DNA from: Flavobacteriaceae bacterium
Lineage (GTDB): Bacteria > Bacteroidota > Bacteroidia > Flavobacteriales > Flavobacteriaceae
Reading direction: 5' to 3'
Assembly (NCBI GenBank): GCA_030633225.1
Contig: DAOVTF010000098.1
Location: 1-7,188 of the forward strand
DNA: 7,188 nt
Position 1 is the stretch's first letter; the number at the start of each line of letters is the position of its first letter. Below are positions 1 to 6,253 of the stretch, piece by piece. The translations under genes and the position numbers were made by a program. The notes under the pieces were generated by a model that was not told the DNA's origin, made no database searches, and saw only the letters and a list, made by a program, of their open reading frames with translations.

Positions 1-1191
1 CAAATGGAAATACTAGAGGCGGAAGAAATTATCAATTCTATATCTAACAGTATGGGAGAAGCTAGTGAAATAGCAAGGATTAGAAATATGCATTGGTGGA
101 CCGTAGAATATGGTTTAATAGGAGATTTGAAAAATCCTAAAATTTATGGAGCAGGTTTATTATCATCTATTGGTGAAAGTAAATGGTGTATGAGTGATCA
201 AGTTAAAAAATTACCTTATACTATAAATACTTCAAACATTAATTTTGATATAACCAAACCTCAACCGCAACTTTTTGTGACTCCTGATTTTGCACATTTA
301 AGTTTTGTTTTGGAAGAGTTTGCAAATAAAATGGCATTAAGAACTGGGGGATTAAAAGGAGTAGAAAAATTAATTGATTCTAGATATCTGGGCACTATTG
401 AATTAAGTACTGGAATTCAGATATCGGGTAAATTTTCAAACGTTATTAGTGATGAAAATGGTAAAGCAGTCTATATTCAAACAGTGGGACCAACGGCCTT
501 AGCTTATAAAAATAAAGAACTTATAGGTCATAGTAAAGAGTATCACAAAGATGGGTTTGGCTCACCTATTGGAAAATTAAAAGGGATCAATTTAGCTATT
601 GAAGATATGTCACCAACAGATTTGGAGGCTTATGGTATTTATGAAGGAAAAACTATAAAATTACAATTTGAAAGAGGTATTACTGTTGAAGGAGAAATTG
701 TAACTGGAAAACGAAATTTACAAGGCAAAATCATTTTAATTTCATTTAAAAATTGTTCTGTTAAAAAAGACGATGAAATATTATTTCACCCATCATGGGG
801 TATTTATGATATGGCAATCGGATCTTCAATTATTTCTGCTTTTTCAGGAATTGCTGATCCAAATAGTTATGGTTTACAATTTGACCCTCCAAAAGAAAAA
901 ACACATAAGATCAAATACAATACTAAAGAAATAGAATTATTCAGATTATATGATGAGGTCAAAAAGATTCGTCAAAGTTCTGAGAAAGATTTAAACAAAC
1001 TAGAGTCAATAACTGATGAATTAATAATCAATTTCTCTGAAGATTGGTTACTTCCTATAGAAATATATGAAGTGATTAAAAAAGACAAGGATTCTAAAAT
1101 TGGCAAAAAACTTGTGCCTCATTTAAAGAATTTATCAAAAAATAAATCTATATCCAATTTAATCCATAACGGAATTCAATTGATAGACTAA
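1..1191 (+). CDS. Aromatic amino acid hydroxylase (phenylalanine 4-hydroxylase type), C-terminal part, 5' end off window
   Basis: Pterin-dependent, iron-containing hydroxylase; the family converts phenylalanine to tyrosine with tetrahydrobiopterin and O2 in the cytoplasm. The frame is open to base 1, so the ATG at 4 is internal and the gene is partial. Numbering from that Met, HWWTVEYGL (30-38) matches YWFTVEFGL of animal phenylalanine hydroxylase, and Glu36 matches its iron ligand. YGAGLLSSIGE (48-58) matches the next conserved active-site block, and the FDITKPQPQLFV stretch (81-92) also aligns. The two iron-binding histidines should lie upstream, outside the window. The catalytic domain should end near residue 115, yet about 280 residues follow, whereas stand-alone bacterial enzymes are roughly 260-300 residues in total. 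The extension looks beta-rich, has an 88-residue internal repeat and a charged C-terminus, and its function is unknown to me. The gene converges on pyk with 13 bases between stops. Tryptophan or tyrosine as substrate cannot be excluded. Confidence 0.9.
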   Translation, partial: QMEILEAEEIINSISNSMGEASEIARIRNMHWWTVEYGLIGDLKNPKIYGAGLLSSIGESKWCMSDQVKKLPYTINTSNINFDITKPQPQLFVTPDFAHLSFVLEEFANKMALRTGGLKGVEKLIDSRYLGTIELSTGIQISGKFSNVISDENGKAVYIQTVGPTALAYKNKELIGHSKEYHKDGFGSPIGKLKGINLAIEDMSPTDLEAYGIYEGKTIKLQFERGITVEGEIVTGKRNLQGKIILISFKNCSVKKDDEILFHPSWGIYDMAIGSSIISAFSGIADPNSYGLQFDPPKEKTHKIKYNTKEIELFRLYDEVKKIRQSSEKDLNKLESITDELIINFSEDWLLPIEIYEVIKKDKDSKIGKKLVPHLKNLSKNKSISNLIHNGIQLID

Positions 1192-1204
1192 TATCATTTG
1201 AAAA

Positions 1205-2629
1205 TTACAATTGCGAAATACGTAATGTATTTACCATTCCTTTTGCTTGTACGGGCATTGATGTTAAATTGATAACAAAATCACCTTTATCGGCATAATT
1301 TTCTTCTAATGTTATTTTATTAATATCTTCAACTGTATCATCTGTACTAACCATTTTGTCATAAAATTGCGCTTTAACACCCCAAAGTAGATTTAACATG
1401 GCTAATATTCTAGGGTTGTCAGAAAATGCTAATATATTCGATTTTGGTCTCCATGCCGATATTTGAAAAGCAGTATAGCCACTATTGGTTAAGGTAGTAA
1501 TTGCTGTAGCATCAATTTCATCAGCCATTGAAGCTGCTTGTTGACAGATGGCTTTTGTAATATATCTTTCATTTAAACACTGAACATTCGCAACTGGACT
1601 GTGAATTAATTCAGAATCTTCAACACTTTCAATAATACTTCTCATGGTTTTTATAACCTCAACTGGGTATTCGCCCACTGAAGTTTCACCCGATAACATT
1701 ACCGCATCGGCACCATCCATTATTGAATTTGCAACATCATTTACCTCAGCCCTTGTTGGTACTTGACTGGTAATCATTGATTCCATCATTTGTGTAGCAA
1801 TAATAACAGGAATACGAGCTTCTTTAGCTTTTCGCACCAATGTTTTTTGAATTATGGGAACTTTATGCATTGGAACTTCAACACCTAAATCACCACGAGC
1901 TACCATTAAACCATCACAATATGAAGTTATTTGATTGATATTATCAACTGCTTCTGGTTTTTCAATTTTTGCAATTATTGGAATTTTATAACTGGAGTGT
2001 TCTTTAATTAAATCACTTAATTTTATTAAGTCTTCAGGATTTCTAACAAATGATAATGCAAACCAATCGATTTCTTGTTCGATAGCAAACAATGCATCCT
2101 TGATGTCTTTTTTGGTTAAAGCCGGAAGAGATATTTTTGTATTAGGTAGGTTTACACCTTTTTTAGATTTTAATTTTCCACCACGTAAAACTTTAGTTTT
2201 TACTTCAGTTTTGTTATCAGTTTCAATTACTTCAAATAATAATTTCCCATCATCAACTAAAATATGCTCACCAATTTTAACATCTCTAGGAAATTTTTTA
2301 TAAGTCATAAATGCTTTTTTAGCATCACCTACACATTTATTAGTTGTAAAAGTAAAACTATCTCCTTTCGCTAATTTTACCTTTTCACCCATAACACCAA
2401 TCCTTAATTTTGGCCCTTGAAGGTCTCCTAAAATAGCAACATGAATATTTAGCTTTTTATTAAGATCTCTAATGTATTTTATTTTTCTAATAACATCATC
2501 ATAATCAGCATGTGAAAAATTAATTCTAAACACATTAACACCAGCAGTCATCATATTTTCTATTGCTTCAAAGGTATCTATAGCAGGACCTAACGTAGCA
2601 ACTATCTTTGTTTTTTTTCGTATTTTCAT
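1205..2629 (-). CDS. pyk: Pyruvate kinase
   Basis: Cytoplasmic glycolytic enzyme: phosphoenolpyruvate + ADP to pyruvate + ATP. At 474 residues it is the normal bacterial length. Visible motifs are TKIVATLGP (7-15), substrate-binding FRINFSH (34-40, Arg35/Asn37/Ser39), GDLQGPKLRIG (68-78), the active-site signature IPIIAKIEKPEAV (216-228) with Lys221 and metal ligand Glu223, ARGDLG (244-249) with metal ligand Asp247, and ATQMMESM (278-285). The B domain lies between the 68-78 motif and roughly residue 165, and the allosteric-type C domain starts around 345. The 68-78 motif has Leu-Gln and Lys where potassium-dependent enzymes have Thr-Lys and Glu, predicting a K+-independent enzyme. The ATG at 2629 lies 3 bases after the stop of the IPExxxVDY gene, so the two are almost certainly co-transcribed. 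It is last in its block, with its stop 13 bases from that of the convergent hydroxylase. Confidence 0.97.
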   Translation of the reverse strand: MKIRKKTKIVATLGPAIDTFEAIENMMTAGVNVFRINFSHADYDDVIRKIKYIRDLNKKLNIHVAILGDLQGPKLRIGVMGEKVKLAKGDSFTFTTNKCVGDAKKAFMTYKKFPRDVKIGEHILVDDGKLLFEVIETDNKTEVKTKVLRGGKLKSKKGVNLPNTKISLPALTKKDIKDALFAIEQEIDWFALSFVRNPEDLIKLSDLIKEHSSYKIPIIAKIEKPEAVDNINQITSYCDGLMVARGDLGVEVPMHKVPIIQKTLVRKAKEARIPVIIATQMMESMITSQVPTRAEVNDVANSIMDGADAVMLSGETSVGEYPVEVIKTMRSIIESVEDSELIHSPVANVQCLNERYITKAICQQAASMADEIDATAITTLTNSGYTAFQISAWRPKSNILAFSDNPRILAMLNLLWGVKAQFYDKMVSTDDTVEDINKITLEENYADKGDFVINLTSMPVQAKGMVNTLRISQL

Positions 2630-2632
2630 TAT

Positions 2633-3100
2633 TTAGAATATTAAATTATCCTTTGATTTTAAATCGTTGGGATCAAGAGTATAAGAGGTTAATATATGGT
2701 TTGTTTGGTTAATTTGAGATAATATTTTTTGCAATTTATTTTTATTTATAATTCCATGTATTTTTATAAAATAATCTACATTCTTCTTTTCTGAAATTAA
2801 ATAAGATGTTTTAGATTCTTCTAGAAACAAATTATCGTTTAAATTTTTAACATGGTCAATAAAAAAATACTTATTTGAAATTAGTGACCAAGTGGTATAG
2901 TTAGTTTTATCTTCATACACATAAAAAGGAAAACTACAATTTTTTGAAGGGAAATCAAGATCTTCTTTAAAGCGTTTTAAATGAATTTTTAAATTTTCAT
3001 TTAAAAAATATGCCAATCTAAAATCTTCTAAAATTGAATGAATTCCAATTAAAGTATAATCATGATCATACTCAAAATCAAAAGCATGTATTTTTGACAC
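2633..3100 (-). CDS. IPExxxVDY family protein (function unknown), GTG start
   Basis: Small protein of a Bacteroidota family named after its IPExxxVDY motif and, from memory, often found between rnc and pyk; no function is known to me. I take GTG at 3100 as the start, giving 155 residues beginning MSKIHAFDFEYDHDYTLIG. The frame can be extended to a TTG at 3124 (163 residues), but that TTG is the last three bases of a promoter -7 element, so it would probably not be in the mRNA. The only nearby ATG (3119) is out of frame and hits a stop after four codons. In the 155-residue version, HSILEDFRLAYFLN (about 20-33) and KRFKEDLDFP (about 41-50) look like the conserved N-terminal half. The signature reads ISEKKNVDY (about 102-110), with Ser instead of Pro. 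No signal peptide or membrane segment is seen, so it is probably cytoplasmic. It is followed after 3 bases by pyk. Confidence 0.85.
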   Translation of the reverse strand: MSKIHAFDFEYDHDYTLIGIHSILEDFRLAYFLNENLKIHLKRFKEDLDFPSKNCSFPFYVYEDKTNYTTWSLISNKYFFIDHVKNLNDNLFLEESKTSYLISEKKNVDYFIKIHGIINKNKLQKILSQINQTNHILTSYTLDPNDLKSKDNLIF

Positions 3101-3121
3101 TTTTTTAGGGTTTAAACATTG

Positions 3122-3151
3122 CAAAAATAGAGATACTTTAGGGAAAACAAA
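3122..3151 (-). promoter_or_regulatory. Promoter for IPExxxVDY gene and pyk (Bacteroidota type)
   Basis: On the minus strand, TTTG (3151-3148) is followed after 18 bases by TATTTTTG (3129-3122). This matches the Bacteroidota primary sigma factor consensus TTTG, 17-23 bases, TAnnTTTG. Transcription would start around 3115-3118, giving a leader of roughly 15-20 bases before the GTG at 3100. It lies in the intergenic gap after rnc and gives pyk a promoter independent of acpP-fabF-rnc. Not tested experimentally. Confidence 0.6.
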
Positions 3152-3194
3152 TACAAATTCTACGAAATCGGTTGCGTAAAGATTATAACAATCA

Positions 3195-3941
3195 TTAAAG
3201 CGCTAGTTTGTTCTCTATATGGTTTTGTAATTTATAATAAGCTCTCTTAGATGCAATTTCTTCTGCTTTCTTTTTAGAAGTTGCCCTGCCTTTTGATAGT
3301 AGCTCATTATCAATAAATAATTTAACACTAAAATGTTTTAAAGAATCATTACCAGTATCTTCATAAACATTGTATTTAATTTTCTTTTTCTTTTTTTGAA
3401 TCCATTCAAAAAGAACACTTTTATAACTTGTAATTTTTCCCTCTAACCGCTCTATATCAACATAAGGTTCAATAACATTTTTATAAATAAATTTTTCGGT
3501 AAAAACGTATCCTTTATCTAAATGAATTGCTCCAATTAATGCTTCAAAAAGATTGCCATGAATATTATCGCCAAAGTTTTGATTTGAAATCGAGCTTTTC
3601 ACAAAATTTATTAAACCTAAGTCTTTGCCTAATTCATTTAAATGTTTTCTGCTAACAATTTTAGAACGCATTTGCGTTAGGTAGCCTTCATCTCCTTTCG
3701 GAATTTTTATAAATAAGTAATTTGCTATAATTGAGCCTAACACCGCATCGCCTAAAAATTCTAAACGTTCGTAATTAATAACTACGCCATTTGAATTAGT
3801 TTGCTTTAGAGAACTATGAGTAAATGCTTCTTTGTAGTGATTGATATTTTTAGGTTTGAATCCTAAAATATTTTTTATCGCCAAAACAAAATTCTCATCT
3901 TTATCAGAGTGAGATCCAGTTATTTTGCGAATTATATTCAT
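3195..3941 (-). CDS. rnc: Ribonuclease III
   Basis: Endonuclease that cuts double-stranded RNA, processing rRNA precursors and structured mRNAs; acts as a cytoplasmic dimer with Mg2+. At 248 residues it is slightly longer than the E. coli enzyme (226), mainly through an N-terminal lead. The RNase III domain spans about 20-160 and carries the signature ERLEFLGDAVL (58-68), in which Glu58, Glu61 and Asp65 match E. coli Glu38, Glu41 and Asp45. The second metal-site block is HGNLFEALIGAIHLD (128-142): Glu133 matches catalytic Glu117, but Asn130 replaces the usual Asp114. The double-stranded RNA-binding domain covers about 170-240, opening with SYKSVLFEWIQ and ending with the SKKKAEEIASKRAYYKL helix. 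A lysine run (183-187) lies in the first part of that domain. The ATG at 3941 is 6 bases after the fabF stop, so it is translated from the fabF transcript. Confidence 0.95.
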   Translation of the reverse strand: MNIIRKITGSHSDKDENFVLAIKNILGFKPKNINHYKEAFTHSSLKQTNSNGVVINYERLEFLGDAVLGSIIANYLFIKIPKGDEGYLTQMRSKIVSRKHLNELGKDLGLINFVKSSISNQNFGDNIHGNLFEALIGAIHLDKGYVFTEKFIYKNVIEPYVDIERLEGKITSYKSVLFEWIQKKKKKIKYNVYEDTGNDSLKHFSVKLFIDNELLSKGRATSKKKAEEIASKRAYYKLQNHIENKLAL

Positions 3942-3947
3942 TAAATA

Positions 3948-5201
3948 TTAATCTTCAATTTTTTTAAATATAATACAAGCATTATGACCTCCAAAACCAA
4001 ACGTATTACTCATAGCAATATTAACATCTCTTTTTTGAGCTTTGTTAAAAGTGAGGTTTAATTTTGAATCAATTTGATCATCATCAGTGAAATGGTTAAT
4101 AGTAGGAGGAACGATTCCTTTATTAATTGATAAAATTGATGCTATAGCTTCAACAGCTCCAGCTGCACCTAGTAAGTGCCCTGTCATTGATTTTGTTGAA
4201 TTGATATTTAACTTATATGCATGATCTCCAAACACAGCTTGAACCGCTTTTAATTCAGCTACATCTCCAAGTGGAGTAGAAGTGCCGTGCATGTTAATAG
4301 TATCAACATCTTCTGGATTTATTTCTGCATTTTTAAGACAAGTGATCATTACAGTTTTTGCCCCTAACCCTTCTGGATGAGGTGCTGTAATATGATGCGC
4401 ATCAGCAGACAAACCACCACCTAAAACTTCGGCATAGATTTTAGCACCACGAGCTTTAGCATGTTCATACTCTTCAAGAATCAATGCTCCAGCTCCTTCA
4501 CCTAATACAAACCCATCACGATCTTTATCAAATGGTCTTGAAGCAGTTTTAGGATCATCATTTCTTGTTGATAATGCATGCATTGCAGTAAAACCACCTA
4601 TACCAGCAATAGCAACAGCAGCTTCAGAACCTCCGGTAACAAAAATATCAGCTTGACCTAATCTAATATAATTAGTTGCATCTATAATTGAATTTGCCGA
4701 TGAGGCACATGCAGAAACCGTTGTAAAATTTGGACCTTGAAGATTGTGTTTTATTGAGATTTGCCCTGGAGCAATATCTGCAATCATTTTTGGAATAAAA
4801 AAAGGATTAAATCGAGGTGAGCCATCTCCTGCGGCATAATTCAAAACTTCATTTTGAAAAGTTTCTAAGCCACCAATTCCTGCACCCCAAATAACTCCAA
4901 TTCGAGTTGCATCTTCTTTTTCGAGATCTAATCCTGAATCAATAATGGCTTCATCAGATGCTACCATAGCATACTGTGTAAACCGATCCATTTTCCGAGC
5001 ATCTTTTCTGTTAATAAAATCAGTAACATTAAAGTTTTTAAGCTCACAGGCAAAACGAGTTTTAAATTTTGATGCATCAAAATAGGTAATTGGTGCTGCT
5101 CCGCTAACACCATTAATTAAACCTTCCCAATATTCATCAACATTGTTACCAATTGGAGTCAGAGCTCCTAAACCTGTAACAACTACTCGTTTTAATTTCA
5201 T
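3948..5201 (-). CDS. fabF: Beta-ketoacyl-ACP synthase II (KAS II)
   Basis: Condensing enzyme of type II fatty acid synthesis: it joins malonyl-ACP to an acyl-ACP, extending the chain by two carbons, in the cytoplasm. At 417 residues it has the normal length. The thiolase fold begins with RVVVTGLGALTPIG (5-18). The catalytic triad is visible as Cys165 in TVSACASSA (161-169), His305 in NMHGTSTPLGD (303-313) and His342 in STKSMTGHLLGAAGA (335-349), with the conserved Lys337 in the same block. TFGFGGHN (400-407) is the C-terminal gate loop; E. coli FabF has Thr where this has His406, and Met304 stands where Ala is usual. Cys-His-His and the length fit FabF rather than the initiating enzyme FabH, and FabB is less likely given the acpP-fabF linkage. 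It follows acpP after 77 bases containing a terminator-like hairpin, and no separate promoter match was seen there, so expression probably depends on read-through from acpP. Confidence 0.96.
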   Translation of the reverse strand: MKLKRVVVTGLGALTPIGNNVDEYWEGLINGVSGAAPITYFDASKFKTRFACELKNFNVTDFINRKDARKMDRFTQYAMVASDEAIIDSGLDLEKEDATRIGVIWGAGIGGLETFQNEVLNYAAGDGSPRFNPFFIPKMIADIAPGQISIKHNLQGPNFTTVSACASSANSIIDATNYIRLGQADIFVTGGSEAAVAIAGIGGFTAMHALSTRNDDPKTASRPFDKDRDGFVLGEGAGALILEEYEHAKARGAKIYAEVLGGGLSADAHHITAPHPEGLGAKTVMITCLKNAEINPEDVDTINMHGTSTPLGDVAELKAVQAVFGDHAYKLNINSTKSMTGHLLGAAGAVEAIASILSINKGIVPPTINHFTDDDQIDSKLNLTFNKAQKRDVNIAMSNTFGFGGHNACIIFKKIED

Positions 5202-5228
5202 TAAAGAGTTTAAATTAAAAATAAAAAC

Positions 5229-5256
5229 TACGAGCTTTTAGTAAATAAAGCTCGTA
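5229..5256 (-). terminator. Intrinsic terminator or attenuator between acpP and fabF
   Basis: A perfect 10-base inverted repeat (TACGAGCTTT, 5229-5238; AAAGCTCGTA, 5247-5256) encloses an 8-base loop. On the minus strand, downstream of acpP, the hairpin is followed directly by GTTTTTATTTTTAA, the usual layout of a Rho-independent terminator. The stem holds only four G-C pairs, so termination is probably partial. This would leave more acpP message than fabF message. The plus-strand side has no comparable T-run. Confidence 0.65.
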
Positions 5257-5278
5257 ATTAGTTATTAATATTTTACAA

Positions 5279-5515
5279 TTATTTTTTAGCTTCTTCTATG
5301 TAGCTAACTGCTTGACCTACAGTTCCAATATTTTCTGCTTGATCGTCTGGAATTTGGATATCAAATTCTTTTTCAAATTCCATAATTAATTCTACTGTAT
5401 CGAGTGAATCTGCTCCTAAATCGTTTGTAAAGTTAGCTTCGTTTGTAACTTCATTTTCGTCTACTCCTAATTTATCAACGATAATAGCTTTTACTCTTGA
5501 TGCAATGTCTGACAT
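5279..5515 (-). CDS. acpP: Acyl carrier protein
   Basis: Carries fatty acyl intermediates as thioesters on a 4'-phosphopantetheine arm and hands them to FabF and the other fatty acid synthesis enzymes in the cytoplasm. At 78 residues and strongly acidic it is a typical bacterial ACP. The attachment motif is [15 protein letters not shown] (31-45), and Ser37 in DSL is the residue expected to be modified. Helix II continues through [16 protein letters not shown] (46-61), the surface recognised by partner enzymes. The ATG at 5515 is about 25 bases downstream of a likely transcription start. It is first in the minus-strand block and has its own promoter. A terminator-like hairpin lies 22 bases after its stop, fitting the need for far more ACP than FabF. 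Confidence 0.97.
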   Translation of the reverse strand: MSDIASRVKAIIVDKLGVDENEVTNEANFTNDLGADSLDTVELIMEFEKEFDIQIPDDQAENIGTVGQAVSYIEEAKK

Positions 5516-5546
5516 AATTTTTTAATTTTAATTTTAAATAATGTTG

Positions 5547-5582
5547 CAAAAATAATATATTTTAGATTTAAAACCCATCAAA
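5547..5582 (-). promoter_or_regulatory. Likely acpP promoter
   Basis: On the minus strand the -7 element TATTTTTG (5554-5547) fits TAnnTTTG exactly and is followed by CAA, as at the promoter before the IPExxxVDY gene. A TTTG (5582-5579) lies 24 bases upstream, one base outside the usual 17-23 spacing, so the -33 assignment is less sure than the -7. The predicted start near 5540 gives a leader of about 25 bases. The TTTG lies at the edge of an inverted repeat (5580-5596). Confidence 0.5.
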
Positions 5583-5663
5583 AGGATAAAAATTAAATTA
5601 AATGAACCTTTTAAAGAGATAAAAAATATTAATTTGTATTAGATTGTTAATTATTATCCTTTT
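5580..5663. repeat. Spaced inverted repeat in the acpP/purN divergent spacer
   Basis: AAAAGGATAAAAATTAA (5580-5596) is the reverse complement of TTAATTATTATCCTTTT (5647-5663) at 16 of 17 positions, with 50 bases between the arms. The left arm overlaps the proposed -33 element of the acpP promoter, and the right arm runs into the T-tract upstream of purN. This placement would suit paired protein-binding sites acting on both divergent promoters. That is inference, and in DNA this AT-rich part of the match may be chance. Confidence 0.4.
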
Positions 5664-5692
5664 TTTTGCTCACTTACTTTTAATAAAGTTAA

Positions 5693-6253
5693 ATGATACG
5701 ATTAATTATTTTTGCCTCAGGTTCTGGTACAAATGCAGAGAATATTATTAAGTTTTTTAAAGACAGTAGAAATATTAAAGTAACTTTTGTTCTAACTAAC
5801 AGTAAAAATGCAAAGGTTTTAGAAAGATCCGAACGTCTTGAAATTCCTTCAAAAGTATTTTCTAAAAGTGAATTTAATTCTAAAGAGTTTTTGCAATTTT
5901 TAAAAAATGAAGCAGATTTTATAATTCTTGCAGGTTTTTTATTAAAAGTCCCAGAAGAGATTATCAAATCTTTTCCAAATAAAATAGTAAACATACATCC
6001 GGCATTATTACCCAAATATGGTGGTAAGGGAATGTATGGGATGCATGTACATAAAGCCGTTGTTGATAATAATGAAAAATTTACTGGAATTACCATTCAT
6101 TATGTAAATGAAAATTATGATGAAGGTGCAATTATTTTTCAAAGAGAAGTTGCTTTAAATGAAAGTGATACTCCAGATGATGTTGCAGCAAAAATTCATA
6201 AGTTAGAGCAAGATTATTTTCCTCAAGTAATTAAAAAGACAGTACTAAAATAA
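5693..6253 (+). CDS. purN: Phosphoribosylglycinamide formyltransferase (GAR transformylase)
   Basis: Third step of purine synthesis: transfers a formyl group from 10-formyltetrahydrofolate to GAR, giving formyl-GAR, in the cytoplasm. The 186-residue length is close to the usual 190-210. The phosphate-binding loop FASGSGTN (7-14) lies at the N-terminus. The catalytic core is VNIHPALLPKYGGKGMYG (99-116), where Asn100 and His102 match E. coli Asn106 and His108; Asp143 in NYDEGAII matches Asp144. The KGMYGMHVHKAV stretch differs from E. coli but is, from memory, common in Bacteroidota enzymes. The ATG at 5693 begins directly with MIRLIIFASG, leaving no room for a later start. It is divergent from acpP across 177 bases and is followed by rnhA with a one-base overlap. 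Only weak promoter-like matches were seen upstream. Confidence 0.96.
   Translation: MIRLIIFASGSGTNAENIIKFFKDSRNIKVTFVLTNSKNAKVLERSERLEIPSKVFSKSEFNSKEFLQFLKNEADFIILAGFLLKVPEEIIKSFPNKIVNIHPALLPKYGGKGMYGMHVHKAVVDNNEKFTGITIHYVNENYDEGAIIFQREVALNESDTPDDVAAKIHKLEQDYFPQVIKKTVLK

Noticed and set aside
1181..1196. Short inverted repeat TGATA/TATCA at the hydroxylase stop, as a terminator.
   Set aside because: The stem has five pairs with only one G-C pair and no following T-run on either strand.
2100..2303. Open frame of 67 codons on the plus strand.
   Set aside because: It lies wholly inside pyk on the opposite strand, and the pyk frame is fully supported by catalytic motifs. The product resembles nothing known.
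3117..3119. ATG as a possible start for the IPExxxVDY gene.
   Set aside because: It is in another frame and meets TAA after four codons.
5633..5668. TTTG (5633-5636) with TTTTTTTG (5661-5668) as a purN promoter.
   Set aside because: The -7 match lacks the key A and the spacing is 24 bases. Too weak to call in a T-rich tract, although a purN promoter must exist nearby.
5689..6096. Open frame of 135 codons on the minus strand.
   Set aside because: It is antisense to purN, whose GSGTN and NIHP motifs are intact. The frame also reaches to within a few bases of the purN start, as expected for a shadow.
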